Positions 1-8,295 of a stretch of DNA of 64,000 nucleotides are shown in pieces. Under the pieces are notes generated by a model that was not told where the DNA came from, made no database searches, and saw only the letters and a list, made by a program, of their open reading frames with translations. Position numbers and translations under genes: made by a program. Origin of the DNA: Chryseobacterium culicis (GTDB lineage Bacteria > Bacteroidota > Bacteroidia > Flavobacteriales > Weeksellaceae); contig NZ_PCPP01000001.1 of NCBI RefSeq assembly GCF_002979755.1, forward strand, positions 1 to 64,000. Reading direction: 5' to 3'. Within the stretch, counting starts at the first letter, position 1. Every line of letters starts with the position of its first letter.

Positions 1-57
1 GTTAAGCCCACCAGCGCCGATGGTACTGCTAACGCGGGAGAGTAGGCCGCCGCCAGT
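1..57 (+). rRNA. 5S ribosomal RNA, 3' part
   Basis: The window opens inside a 5S rRNA; about half of it is present and the 5' end lies outside. The core GGTACTGCTAACGCGGGAG and the following AGTAGGCCGCCGCC are the conserved 3' domain of bacterial 5S rRNA. A Rho-independent terminator follows at once, so this is the end of an rRNA operon read on the + strand. The exact 3' end could differ by a few bases. Confidence 0.93.
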
Positions 58-72
58 TTTTATTTTATTTTT

Positions 73-108
73 AAAAAATCCTTTATCTGATGATAAAGGA
101 TTTTTTTT
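73..108 (+). terminator. rRNA operon terminator
   Basis: AAATCCTTTATC, loop TGAT, GATAAAGGATTT, then a T-run. It lies about 15 bases after the 5S rRNA end. Confidence 0.9.
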
Positions 109-126
109 GCTTTATACTATACCCAT

Positions 127-221
127 AGCTACCAGCTACCAAACCTAAACACCCAGACTCATCAATAATGAGTAATATCCAACGTATGCTATCATTACTT
201 ATTACCCATTACTCATTACTC
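127..221. repeat. Heptamer-type repeat tracts
   Basis: Two short tandem tracts with a 7-bp unit. Positions 127-140 hold AGCTACC twice. Positions 194-221 hold ATTACTT, ATTACCC, ATTACTC, ATTACTC. The reverse complement of ATTACTC occurs near 168-176, so a hairpin is possible. The second tract is the same family as the ends of the four-helix-bundle cassette at 39638-40068. Confidence 0.75.
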
Positions 222-240
222 ATCTTTACCCCAATACTGT

Positions 241-342
241 TGTCACTCCGTAGGAGTCTAAACAATCCATTTAAAATTCTGTAGTTTATCCTTTGAATTC
301 TTTAGAGTCTAATAAATGTGGCTAGATTCCTGCGGAATGACA
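241..342. repeat. Palindromic-ended MITE-like element
   Basis: Positions 241-260 (TGTCACTCCGTAGGAGTCTA) and the reverse complement of 323-342 (TGTCATTCCGCAGGAATCTA) match at 17 of 20 bases, bounding an AT-rich centre of about 60 bp. No coding sequence is inside. From memory, GTCATTCCGxAGGAATCT palindromes are frequent between genes in flavobacteria. The copy number in this genome is unknown. Confidence 0.7.
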
Positions 343-433
343 TAATCGGAACTATTAATCTCACGATATAAAACTGACCATTCTTAAATCGGATCCCGAA
401 GCTCATCATTCATAACTTATAATTCATAATTGA

Positions 434-556
434 TTTTCTCCTAGCCCCGATAGCAATGGTTACCCCGCAGGTTGGATTGGTGAGTGGGTGGGGCTGAGCG
501 TGGGAGCGTGCAGGCGCGAGGAGTATGAATGAATAGCGGGATACAGCTCCTGAAAT
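434..556. repeat. GC-rich flavobacterial intergenic element
   Basis: A GC-rich island in AT-rich surroundings, starting TCTCCTAGCCCCGATAGC and ending GCGGGATACAGCTCCTGAAA. The ends can pair: AGC plus CCCG with CGGG, an AUACA bulge and GCU. The interior is G-rich (GTGGGTGGGG and similar). I recognise these boundary sequences from other flavobacterial intergenic regions, but I know of no assigned function. Nothing else is seen between 57 and 667 apart from the repeats and terminators listed. Confidence 0.6.
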
Positions 557-605
557 ATATAGTTGTTATTTACTAAACTATTTCCTATCATCCTTTAAAT
601 AAAGG

Positions 606-652
606 AAAATAAATAGGGCTATCTCAAACTGAAATAGCCCTATTTATTTTGT
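606..652 (-). terminator. Terminator of the carboxylase gene
   Basis: Long hairpin with AATAAATAGGGCTAT and its complement around a loop of about 11 bases. It lies 15 bases beyond the stop of the minus-strand carboxylase gene. The A/T flanks are symmetrical, so it may act in both directions. Confidence 0.85.
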
Positions 653-667
653 TATGTGTAGATTTTA

Positions 668-2296
668 TCAGACTTGAATTACTCCTAAGTTGAATTTCTC
701 AGTGATAGGAGAATTGTTGGCAGCTTCAATACCCATAGAGATCCATTTTCTTGTATCCACAGGGTTGATAATTGCATCTGTCCATAATCTTGCTGCTGCA
801 TAGGTAGATTCAGTTTGTTTCTGATATTTCTTAGAAATCGTATCCAGAATCTCATTGTGTTCTTCTTCAGAAATTTCCTTTCCTTGTTTTTTCAATGTTG
901 ATTCCTGGATCTGAGCAAGTACTTTTGCGGCTTGCGCACCTCCCATTACAGCTAAATCAGCCCAAGGCCATGCTACAATTAATCTAGGATCATAAGCTTT
1001 ACCACACATAGCATAGTTTCCTGCTCCGTAAGAATTTCCTGTAATGATGGTGAATTTAGGAACTACAGAATTGGAAACTGCGTTTACCATTTTTGCTCCG
1101 TCTTTAATGATTCCGCCATGTTCTGATTTGGAACCTACCATGAATCCGGTAACATCCTGTAAGAAAATTAAAGGGATCTTTCTTTGATTGCAGTTGGCAA
1201 TGAAACGTGTTGCTTTATCTGCAGAATCTGAGTAGATTACACCTCCAAACTGCATTTCTCCTTTTCCACTTTTAACCAATTTTCTCTGGTTGGCTACAAT
1301 CCCTACAGACCACCCGTCAACTCTTGCCGTTGCACAGATAATACTTTTACCGTAGTCTGGTTTGTATTCTTCATATTCAGAGTTATCCACAATGCATTTG
1401 ATAATTTCGTAGGTATCATATTGCTCAGCTCTGGAAACCGGCATAATTCCGAAAATGTTTTCAGTGTTTTCTTTGGGAGGGAAACTTTCTATTCTGTCAA
1501 AACCTGCTTTTTCAGTTGTTCCGAGAGATTTCATGATGTTTTTGATTCTATTCAAAGCATCTTTATCATCTTTCGCTTTATAATCTGTTACTCCTGAAAT
1601 AGAACAGTGAGTAGTAGCACCACCCAATGTTTCATTATCGATGCTTTCTCCAATGGCTGCTTTTACAAGATAACTTCCGGCAAGGAAAATAGAACCTGTT
1701 TTATCCACAATCATTGCTTCATCACTCATAATGGGAAGATAAGCTCCTCCAGCCACACAGCTGCCCATAACGGCAGAAATCTGAATGATTCCCATAGAAC
1801 TCATTTTGGCATTATTTCTGAAAATTCTTCCGAAATGCTCTTTATCCGGGAAAATCTCATCCTGCATAGGAAGGTAAACACCAGCTGAGTCTACCAAGTA
1901 AATGATAGGAAGTTTGTTTTCCATAGCAATTTCCTGTGCTCTCAGATTTTTCTTTCCTGTGATAGGAAACCATGCTCCGGCTTTTACAGAAGCATCATTG
2001 GCAACAATGATACATTGTCTTCCAGAAACATAACCTATCACTACTACAACTCCTCCGCTAGGACATCCTCCATGTTCTTTATACATCTCAAAGCCTGCAA
2101 ATGCACCTACTTCTATGGAATCTGAATCTTTATCGAGAAGATAATCTACTCTTTCTCTTGCTGTCATTTTTCCTTCATCACGAAGCTTTTGAAGCCTCTT
2201 CTCACCACCTCCTTTTTTGATCTCAGTGAGTAAGCGATTTATTTCAGATAATTTTAATCTGTTCTGATCTTCTCGTTTATTGAATTCGATGTCCAT
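668..2296 (-). CDS. Acyl-CoA carboxylase beta subunit (MCC-type)
   Basis: Carboxyltransferase subunit of a biotin-dependent acyl-CoA carboxylase. It moves CO2 from carboxybiotin to an acyl-CoA in the cytoplasm. At 542 aa it has the usual length and the two tandem crotonase-like carboxyltransferase domains. The N-domain oxyanion loop is GSCVAGGAYLPIM (178-190); the C-domain carries GNSYGAGNYAMCG (420-432) and MGGAQAA (451-457). These loops and FGRIFRNNAKMS (155-166) resemble 3-methylcrotonyl-CoA carboxylase more than propionyl-CoA carboxylase, which suggests leucine breakdown. The biotin carboxylase/carrier partner is not in the window. It is a single gene with its own terminator; substrate is inferred. 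Confidence 0.9.
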   Translation of the reverse strand: MDIEFNKREDQNRLKLSEINRLLTEIKKGGGEKRLQKLRDEGKMTARERVDYLLDKDSDSIEVGAFAGFEMYKEHGGCPSGGVVVVIGYVSGRQCIIVANDASVKAGAWFPITGKKNLRAQEIAMENKLPIIYLVDSAGVYLPMQDEIFPDKEHFGRIFRNNAKMSSMGIIQISAVMGSCVAGGAYLPIMSDEAMIVDKTGSIFLAGSYLVKAAIGESIDNETLGGATTHCSISGVTDYKAKDDKDALNRIKNIMKSLGTTEKAGFDRIESFPPKENTENIFGIMPVSRAEQYDTYEIIKCIVDNSEYEEYKPDYGKSIICATARVDGWSVGIVANQRKLVKSGKGEMQFGGVIYSDSADKATRFIANCNQRKIPLIFLQDVTGFMVGSKSEHGGIIKDGAKMVNAVSNSVVPKFTIITGNSYGAGNYAMCGKAYDPRLIVAWPWADLAVMGGAQAAKVLAQIQESTLKKQGKEISEEEHNEILDTISKKYQKQTESTYAAARLWTDAIINPVDTRKWISMGIEAANNSPITEKFNLGVIQV

Positions 2297-2453
2297 AAAA
2301 TTTTCAATTTTTTACGCTTAAAGATACTATTTTTATGAGGAATATGAATTGGAAGTAAAACAGATGTTTAATTATTTGGTTTCTAGTAAATTGTGAATTT
2401 TTTAACTAAAAAATATTTTTAAATAATTTATATTTTTTCTAACTTTACATTAG

Positions 2454-2562
2454 AGTAACAGAGGTGATATTCTCTGCAAAATACTCTAAGTTCCTAGTTT
2501 ATTTTTTTAATAGTTTATTATTTGAAGGCCCTGAAAGTTTAACAAATTTTCAGGGTTTTTTA
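2454..2562 (+). ncRNA. Candidate small RNA
   Basis: A + strand terminator at 2529-2562 (CCCTGAAA, 11-base loop, TTTCAGGG, T-run) has no + strand gene in front of it, and the T-run is only on the + side. Upstream is a near-match to the -7 box (TAACTTTA, 2440-2447). Shortly after the predicted start lies a second small hairpin, CAGAG-N8-CTCTG (2459-2476). The stretch contains no plausible open reading frame. It would be a transcript of about 110 nt. Its 5' end is a guess. Confidence 0.4.
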
Positions 2563-2579
2563 TGATCAAACTGTAAACG

Positions 2580-3101
2580 CTAGTAATACTTTCTATATTG
2601 TACAATATTCAGGTCGATAAGATGATTCTTGTTTTTTTTATATTTTTTAGCAGGAATAAAACCTAATTTTTCCGGAATTTTTCTGCTGGCTATATTTTCT
2701 TCATCTACAGGATATAAAATATACTTAAAAGTAAAATTCTTTTCCAGAAATTCTATGAGGGTTTTTATGATTTCAGTTCCTAGTCCTTTTCCTTGAGAAC
2801 TCTTTTTTAGCCATAGACCAAGCTCAACAGATTCTTTTGTTATATTATGGATACCACAACATCCTGCAAAATCACCATCAGAGTCCAGTGCAACCATTAC
2901 CAGATCTGTGTTTTGTAATAAAGTTCTTTTTGATTCATTAACAAAAGTGATTATATCCTGTCTGCTACCTTTCGGGTCAAAAGGTATGTATCTGGTAACC
3001 TCATTGGTAAAATGTTCTAAAATATCATCTATGTATAAGTCTTTGACAGGCTGTAAGACCAGACGTTTTGTTTTGATTTCAATACTTGGACTTAATATCA
3101 T
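2580..3101 (-). CDS. GNAT N-acetyltransferase (RimJ/RimL-like)
   Basis: Acetyl-CoA-dependent N-acetyltransferase of the Acetyltransf_3 type, 173 aa. It begins with the family-typical strand IKTKRLVLQPV (8-18). The acetyl-CoA loop reads KKSSQGKGLGTEI (near 99-111) and is followed by a conserved ENIASRKIPEKLGF segment, the place where RimJ/RimL and antibiotic or polyamine acetyltransferases carry N.AS..V.EK.GF. The substrate cannot be told. Monocistronic, transcribed toward the candidate small RNA. Confidence 0.85.
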   Translation of the reverse strand: MILSPSIEIKTKRLVLQPVKDLYIDDILEHFTNEVTRYIPFDPKGSRQDIITFVNESKRTLLQNTDLVMVALDSDGDFAGCCGIHNITKESVELGLWLKKSSQGKGLGTEIIKTLIEFLEKNFTFKYILYPVDEENIASRKIPEKLGFIPAKKYKKNKNHLIDLNIVQYRKYY

Positions 3102-3235
3102 ATTGTAATTCTGATGTTTTTATTAAATGAATAGAAAAGGGTCTGTATTAGGTGAAAAACTATTAAAAACTTTATTTATCATCTTTTTATTAATGTAAAT
3201 TTATATTTTTTGTAAGATTTATAAAAGCGTATTTG

Positions 3236-3243
3236 TAAATTTG
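3236..3243 (+). promoter_or_regulatory. Promoter -7 box of the EamA unit
   Basis: TAAATTTG matches the Bacteroidetes -7 consensus TAnnTTTG, 28 bases before the EamA start codon. An AAGGAG purine tract at about 3259-3264 precedes the start, which is unusual because most genes here have no Shine-Dalgarno sequence. Confidence 0.6.
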
Positions 3244-3271
3244 CACGTTAAAAATTCTAAGGAGATAGGTT

Positions 3272-4150
3272 ATGCATAAATTGGCACTTTTCAGGTTACA
3301 CTTAATTGTATTTTTGTGGGGGTTCACCGCAATTTTAGGAAAATTGATTCATGCCAATGCACAGATTCTTGTGTTTTACAGAATGTTGTTTGCTTCTATT
3401 TTTCTTTTTGTATTTATCCGGGTTTTTAAGAAGGATAGTATAAAGGTTTCAAAAAAGATATTTTTTCAACTGGCAGCAATAGGTTTGGCTATGGCGCTCC
3501 ATTGGTATTGTTTCTTTTACTCTATTAAAGTCTCTAATGTTTCTATTGCATTAAGCTGTCTTTCATTATCCACACTTTTTGCCTCCATTCTGGAACCTAT
3601 TATTTTCAAAAGAAAAATTGATATATCGGAAGTGGTGATGGGAACGGTTATCGTTGCCTGTATACTTTTAATCTTCAAAACAGAGTTTCATTTCAAAGAA
3701 GGTATTATTTATGGAATTCTTTGTGCTGTATTTGGAACTATTTTTTCAGTTTTTAATGGTAAGATGTTTGGTAAAACAAGTTCTGGAAACATTATTTTTT
3801 ATGAAATATTCTGTGGTTGGTTCATTTTAATGATATTTTATCTGCTTTCCGGGCAAATTTTTCAGATGAATGAAATAAACTACCGAGATCTGGCGTTAAT
3901 ATGCTTGTTAGCCAGTGTTTTTACTGCTTTTCCAATGCTGGAATCGGTGAATTTAATGAAATATATATCACCCTTTACTTTAATTTTAACAGTTAATTTA
4001 GAACCTGTTTACGGAATTATACTAGCTTTTTTTATCTTTGGGGAATCAGAACATATGAGCCCTATATTTTATGTCGCTTCAGGTGTTATGATACTGGCAA
4101 TCATTGTAAACGGATTAATTAAAGCCAGAAAAACTAAAAACTTAAACTAA
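3272..4150 (+). CDS. EamA/DMT-family transporter
   Basis: Inner-membrane permease of the drug/metabolite transporter superfamily, 292 aa. About ten hydrophobic helices are visible, arranged as two EamA repeats: residues about 5-135 with a GFTAILGKLI start, and about 145-285 with the conserved late helix pattern NLEPVYGIILAFFIFGE. Family members export amino acids, nucleotide-related metabolites or drugs; the substrate here is unknown. It is first in a probable three-gene unit with the PorV2-like gene (13 bp downstream) and the secreted unknown. The joint transcription may be incidental, since the functions are not obviously linked. Confidence 0.9.
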   Translation: MHKLALFRLHLIVFLWGFTAILGKLIHANAQILVFYRMLFASIFLFVFIRVFKKDSIKVSKKIFFQLAAIGLAMALHWYCFFYSIKVSNVSIALSCLSLSTLFASILEPIIFKRKIDISEVVMGTVIVACILLIFKTEFHFKEGIIYGILCAVFGTIFSVFNGKMFGKTSSGNIIFYEIFCGWFILMIFYLLSGQIFQMNEINYRDLALICLLASVFTAFPMLESVNLMKYISPFTLILTVNLEPVYGIILAFFIFGESEHMSPIFYVASGVMILAIIVNGLIKARKTKNLN

Positions 4151-4163
4151 GCATCAAATTTAT

Positions 4164-5246
4164 ATGATGAAAAAATATTTTTTACTTGCATTTTCACTGC
4201 TGTTTGGGCTTTCTCAATCTCAGATTATCAGGAAATATTCCAATGAATTTTTAAATATCGGAGCCGGAGCAAGGGGACTTGCAATGGGAGGGGCAGTAAT
4301 CACCAATCAGGATGATGTATATTCTCCCATGTGGAACCCTGCAGGTTTAATGTCTATTGAAAGAGACTGGCAAGGAGCAGCAATGCACGCTGAGTACTTT
4401 GAGTCTATCGCAAAATATGATTATCTGGCATACGCAAAAGTGCTTGAAGAAGGTGTCTTTGGTGTTTCTGTGGTAAGGCTTGGAGTAGACAATATTTTGA
4501 ATACAACCCAAATGATCGATTCTGAAGGGAATATTGATTATGATAAAATCACAAAATTCTCTCAATCTGATTATGCAGCCATTCTTTCTTATGCATTCCG
4601 ACCTGGTGGAAACCCTAAACTGGATGTGGGAGTAAATGCAAAGATTGTCTACAGAAATGTGGGTAAATTTGCAAATGGCTATGGATTCGGTTTTGATGTG
4701 GGAGCTACTTATAGAGCTGATAACGGATGGAAGTTCGGGGGAATGGTGAGAGATATTACTACTACGGTAAACTTCTGGACGATTAACCAGAAAGAACTTT
4801 CTACTGTGGTAAATGGAGAAGAGTTCAACCCTGCTCCCAAAGATAAACTGGAACTTACCATGCCTAAACTTAATGTGGGTGCCAGCAAATTATTCGAAAT
4901 CAATAGCAGCGTGTATGTATTACCTGAGGCAGGTTTGAATGTGGATTTTGCAAAGACAGCATCATTGATTTCCACAGATTTTGCAAGTATCAGCCCGTAT
5001 GCCGGAGCTGAACTAGGGTATCAGAAAATGATTTTTGTAAGATTAGGGATTAACAGGTTCCAGTCTATTACAGATATAGAAGATCTTAAAAGAAAAGTTT
5101 CTTTCCAGCCAAGTGCAGGTATTGGAATCAGATACAGAGGGCTTACACTGGATTATGCGATTACGAATTCTGGGATAGGCGGATCTAATTTCTATTCCAA
5201 CTTCTTCTCATTAAAACTGGATATGGGAGCATTCAGAAACGATTAA
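4164..5246 (+). CDS. PorV/PorQ-family outer membrane protein (PorV2-like)
   Basis: Predicted outer-membrane beta-barrel of 360 aa related to PorV, the T9SS shuttle that carries cargo to the surface-attachment machinery. A signal peptide (about 1-19, ending SQSQ) is followed by the family hallmark EFLNIGAGARGLAMGGA (28-44) and the MWNPAGLMSIE segment. Amphipathic strands run to the C-terminus. The sequence and shorter length fit the flavobacterial paralogue called PorV2 rather than PorV itself. It lies between the EamA transporter and a secreted unknown, 10 bp from the latter. The role in T9SS is inferred from family. Confidence 0.85.
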   Translation: MMKKYFLLAFSLLFGLSQSQIIRKYSNEFLNIGAGARGLAMGGAVITNQDDVYSPMWNPAGLMSIERDWQGAAMHAEYFESIAKYDYLAYAKVLEEGVFGVSVVRLGVDNILNTTQMIDSEGNIDYDKITKFSQSDYAAILSYAFRPGGNPKLDVGVNAKIVYRNVGKFANGYGFGFDVGATYRADNGWKFGGMVRDITTTVNFWTINQKELSTVVNGEEFNPAPKDKLELTMPKLNVGASKLFEINSSVYVLPEAGLNVDFAKTASLISTDFASISPYAGAELGYQKMIFVRLGINRFQSITDIEDLKRKVSFQPSAGIGIRYRGLTLDYAITNSGIGGSNFYSNFFSLKLDMGAFRND

Positions 5247-5256
5247 AATTTAAAAA

Positions 5257-6000
5257 ATGAAAAAGTTATCAATGCTGATGTTGGCAGTATGCTCAACAAT
5301 TGCTTTCGCACAAAAGATTTCAGATTACAAATATGTTGCAGTTCCTGAAAAATTCGAAACATTTGGGGAAGATTATGGTTTGAAAGGTTTTTTGACCAAA
5401 GCTTTGACCGGGAAAAAGTATATAGTCCTTCCTATCATTAAAGATAACTGGCCTTCAGAAGCTAAAGGTAATTTCTGTAATGTGGTTACTGCTGATCTCC
5501 TTAATGATAAAAATCTATTTAAAAATAAAGTAATACTCCAGTTTAAGGATTGTAATAATAATATGATTCTGGAATCTAAAGGAGGGTCAAGAATTAAAGA
5601 ATTTGAAGAAGGATTGCAGGATGCTTTAAGAGAAGCTGTGATTAAAGTACCGGTTTCCAATCCGGTTGCGCTATTACCAGCATCTAATAATACTGCTCAG
5701 CATACATCTCCTGAACCTGTCGGGTCTGTAGCATCTACAGTAATCCCTGAAGCCAATAATTACTCAAACGGGAAAATGGATCTTCAGAAAATACAGATTG
5801 ATTCCAATCAGTTTATTTTGGCAAAATCCGGAAGCTCTGTTCCATTTGCTGTTTTTAAAACAACTTCTAAGAATTCTGTTTTTATTGTAAAACTGGCTGA
5901 TGGAAATACAACTGTTGGATATTTTGAAAATGGAAATATTGTGATCGATATTCCACAGACAGATGGAAGATATTCCAAAGAAGTTTTTACCGCAAAATAG
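5257..6000 (+). CDS. Secreted protein of unknown function
   Basis: Not recognised. It is 247 aa with a clear signal peptide (MKKLSMLMLAVCSTIAFAQ). The N-terminal half (about 20-135) has a mixed alpha/beta look with two cysteines near 68 and 93. Residues about 137-170 are a Pro/Ser/Ala-rich linker. The C-terminal 75 residues (FILAKSGSSVPFAVFKTTS onward) look like a small beta domain. It is translated 10 bp after the PorV2-like gene and ends in front of a strong terminator, so it is the last gene of that unit. A partner or envelope role next to PorV2 is possible but unproven. Confidence 0.75.
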   Translation: MKKLSMLMLAVCSTIAFAQKISDYKYVAVPEKFETFGEDYGLKGFLTKALTGKKYIVLPIIKDNWPSEAKGNFCNVVTADLLNDKNLFKNKVILQFKDCNNNMILESKGGSRIKEFEEGLQDALREAVIKVPVSNPVALLPASNNTAQHTSPEPVGSVASTVIPEANNYSNGKMDLQKIQIDSNQFILAKSGSSVPFAVFKTTSKNSVFIVKLADGNTTVGYFENGNIVIDIPQTDGRYSKEVFTAK

Positions 6001-6027
6001 TGAATAAAAATAATAAGAATAAAGTAT

Positions 6028-6053
6028 AAAAGGCTCTTGAAAAAGAGCCTTTT
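6028..6053 (+). terminator. Terminator of the EamA-PorV2 unit
   Basis: AAAAGGCTCTT, loop GAAA, AAGAGCCTTTT. The rest of 6054-6415 is AT-rich; I see no gene or repeat in it. Confidence 0.85.
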
Positions 6054-6415
6054 ATAATATATATGTTGATGTGTTTTTCATTTTTTGAAAACTTGAACAT
6101 AGTTTCCTACAAATAAGGGAGGTAACCTGAGTATCCAAATGCTAAATGATAATGTGAAAAAGATTTACAAAAAGAGAAAAATTTTCACAGTGTTATTGTT
6201 ATTAGTTGATATTACTAATTTATGAAAAAAATATATATAATACTATTTGTTAATAAAATATTTATTTTTTTAACGTTTTTTATTATTGTATTTTCTTTGT
6301 ATTAAAGAGATTGTTGGTTTTTGTCCCTGAATGAGAAAATGGGAAATGAATATATAATGTTGTAAAAATAGTAGGTTTTATTTTTGAAAATTTAACTGTC
6401 GAATTACAAAGATCA

Positions 6416-8209
6416 TTAAGGGGCATTAAAAAACTCCCAAATTACTTTAGCTTTACTTTTCCCTAAAATTTCCTCCAGAGTTTCCAGATTGGCTTCCTTG
6501 ATACGTTTTACAGACTTTAGCTTAGACAGAAGCAATTCAATAGTTTTTTCTCCCACACCAGGAATTTCTTCCAATTCAGATTTTATAGTAGAATTTTTCC
6601 TTCTTGTTCTGTGATGTTTTACCCCGAATCGGTGAGCTTCGTCACGGACACGCTGAAGGATTTTCAATGTTTCAGATTTTTTATCAAGATATAAAGGAAT
6701 AGAATCTTCAGGAAAGAAAATTTCTTCCAGTCTTTTGGCAATACCTACAATGGTAATCTTGCCATAAAGTCCCAATAATCTCAGGCTCTTTACAGCAGAA
6801 GACAGTTGCCCCTTTCCTCCATCAATCAGAATCAGCTGCGGAAGACTTTCCCCTTCATCAAGCATTCTCTTATAACGACGGTAAATAACTTCTTCCATAG
6901 TTGCAAAATCGTTCGGTCCTTCCACTGTTTTCGGATGGAAAATTCTGTAATCTGCCTTGCTAGGTCTTCCATCTTTGAAAACAACACAAGCTGACACAGG
7001 ATTGGTTCCCTGAATGTTTGAGTTATCAAAACCTTCAATATGTCTTGGCTCTACAGGCATTCTCAGCAGTTTCTGCATCTCGGCCATGATTCTGTTGGTA
7101 TGCCTTTCAGGATCTATAATCTGAACCTGTTTCAGCTTTTCCAGACGATATTCTTTAGCATTCTTTTCAGAAAGCTCTACAATTCTTTTCTTATCTCCTA
7201 CTTTAGGAACAATCAATTTTACATTCGGGATTTCTACAGACAAATGGAAGGGTAAAAGGACTTCTTTAGAATCAGAAGAAAACTTCTGACGGATTTCTAT
7301 TAATGCTTCTTCCAGAATATCTTCATCCGTTTCTTCAAGAATCTTTTTGATCTCAGTAGTAAAACTCTGGATAATATTTCCATTTCTGATTTTAAAGAAA
7401 TTGACATAAGCAGCCGTTTCATCACTGGTCATCCCAAAAACATCCACATCATCAATATTCGGATTCACTACCGTATTTTTAGCCTGATAATCCTCAAGAA
7501 TGTCCAGTCTTTCCTTAATAATCTGAGCTTCTTCAAACTGAAGATTGGAAGCCAGTTTCATCATCTGATTCACCAGATAATCTTTTGCTTTCCGGAAATC
7601 TCCTTTGATAATCCCGCGGATGGCATCTATTTTTTCATCATACTCTTCCTTACTTTCCAGATCTTCGCATGGTCCTTCACAGTTTTTAATATGATACTCC
7701 AGGCAGACCTTGTATTTTCCTTCTGTAATCTTGGCTGGGGAAAGATTCAGGTTACAGGTTCTGAGTTTGTAAATATGTTTGATAGTGTCTAATAAAATCT
7801 TTGCAGGGCGCACCTTTGCATAGGGACCGTAATATTCCGATCCGTCTTTAATTACATTTCTTGTCAGGAAAATTCTTGGAAAGTCTTCATTTTTAATGCA
7901 AATCCATGGATAAGTTTTATCATCCTTCAGCATGACATTATAAAACGGCTGATGCTCCTTAATCAGGTTGTTTTCCAATAAAAGCGCATCATATTCACTG
8001 TTTACAATGGTTGTTTCCAGTCGCTGGATCTTGCTGACCATTATTTTGATTCTGTATCCGGAAAGATTTTTATTGAAGTAGGAAAGAACCCTTTTTTTAA
8101 GATTTTTAGCTTTCCCAACATACAAAAGCTGTTCATTCTTATCATAATAACGATAAACGCCGGGTTCGGATGGTAAGGTTTTGAGCTGTAGTTCTAAAGA
8201 AGGATTCAT
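6416..8209 (-). CDS. uvrC: UvrABC excinuclease subunit C
   Basis: Makes the two incisions around DNA lesions in nucleotide excision repair with UvrA and UvrB. All modules are present in 597 aa: GIY-YIG nuclease at the N-terminus (GVYRYYDKNEQLLYVGKAKN), four cysteines spaced like the UvrC iron-sulfur ligands (TCNL then CLEYHIKNCEGPC), a UvrB-binding UVR helix (LQFEEAQIIKERLDIL), an RNase H-like nuclease (GFDNSNIQGTNPV, DGGKGQL) and C-terminal helix-hairpin-helix motifs (IPGVGEKTIELLLS). Monocistronic. The -7 box ends only five bases before the start codon, so the mRNA may be leaderless. Confidence 0.98.
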   Translation of the reverse strand: MNPSLELQLKTLPSEPGVYRYYDKNEQLLYVGKAKNLKKRVLSYFNKNLSGYRIKIMVSKIQRLETTIVNSEYDALLLENNLIKEHQPFYNVMLKDDKTYPWICIKNEDFPRIFLTRNVIKDGSEYYGPYAKVRPAKILLDTIKHIYKLRTCNLNLSPAKITEGKYKVCLEYHIKNCEGPCEDLESKEEYDEKIDAIRGIIKGDFRKAKDYLVNQMMKLASNLQFEEAQIIKERLDILEDYQAKNTVVNPNIDDVDVFGMTSDETAAYVNFFKIRNGNIIQSFTTEIKKILEETDEDILEEALIEIRQKFSSDSKEVLLPFHLSVEIPNVKLIVPKVGDKKRIVELSEKNAKEYRLEKLKQVQIIDPERHTNRIMAEMQKLLRMPVEPRHIEGFDNSNIQGTNPVSACVVFKDGRPSKADYRIFHPKTVEGPNDFATMEEVIYRRYKRMLDEGESLPQLILIDGGKGQLSSAVKSLRLLGLYGKITIVGIAKRLEEIFFPEDSIPLYLDKKSETLKILQRVRDEAHRFGVKHHRTRRKNSTIKSELEEIPGVGEKTIELLLSKLKSVKRIKEANLETLEEILGKSKAKVIWEFFNAP

Positions 8210-8213
8210 ATAA

Positions 8214-8221
8214 CAAAATTA
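8214..8221 (-). promoter_or_regulatory. Promoter -7 box of uvrC
   Basis: TAATTTTG on the minus strand, four bases upstream of the uvrC ATG. With initiation a few bases downstream, the transcript would start at or very near the start codon. Confidence 0.5.
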
Positions 8222-8248
8222 AGGAAACTTTCCCTATTTAAAAAAGAA

Positions 8249-8274
8249 AAACCTGCAGATGAATCTACAGGCTT
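8249..8274 (-). terminator. Terminator of the 8296-9057 gene
   Basis: AAACCTGCAGA and its complement around a 4-base loop, 22 bases beyond the stop codon of the minus-strand gene. A-rich on the left, which becomes a T-run in the transcript. Confidence 0.75.
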
Positions 8275-8295
8275 TATTGTATGGTTCAAAGGATT

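Noticed and set aside
1..667. A protein-coding gene after the rRNA
   Set aside because: No frame of credible length or composition; repeats and terminators explain the region.
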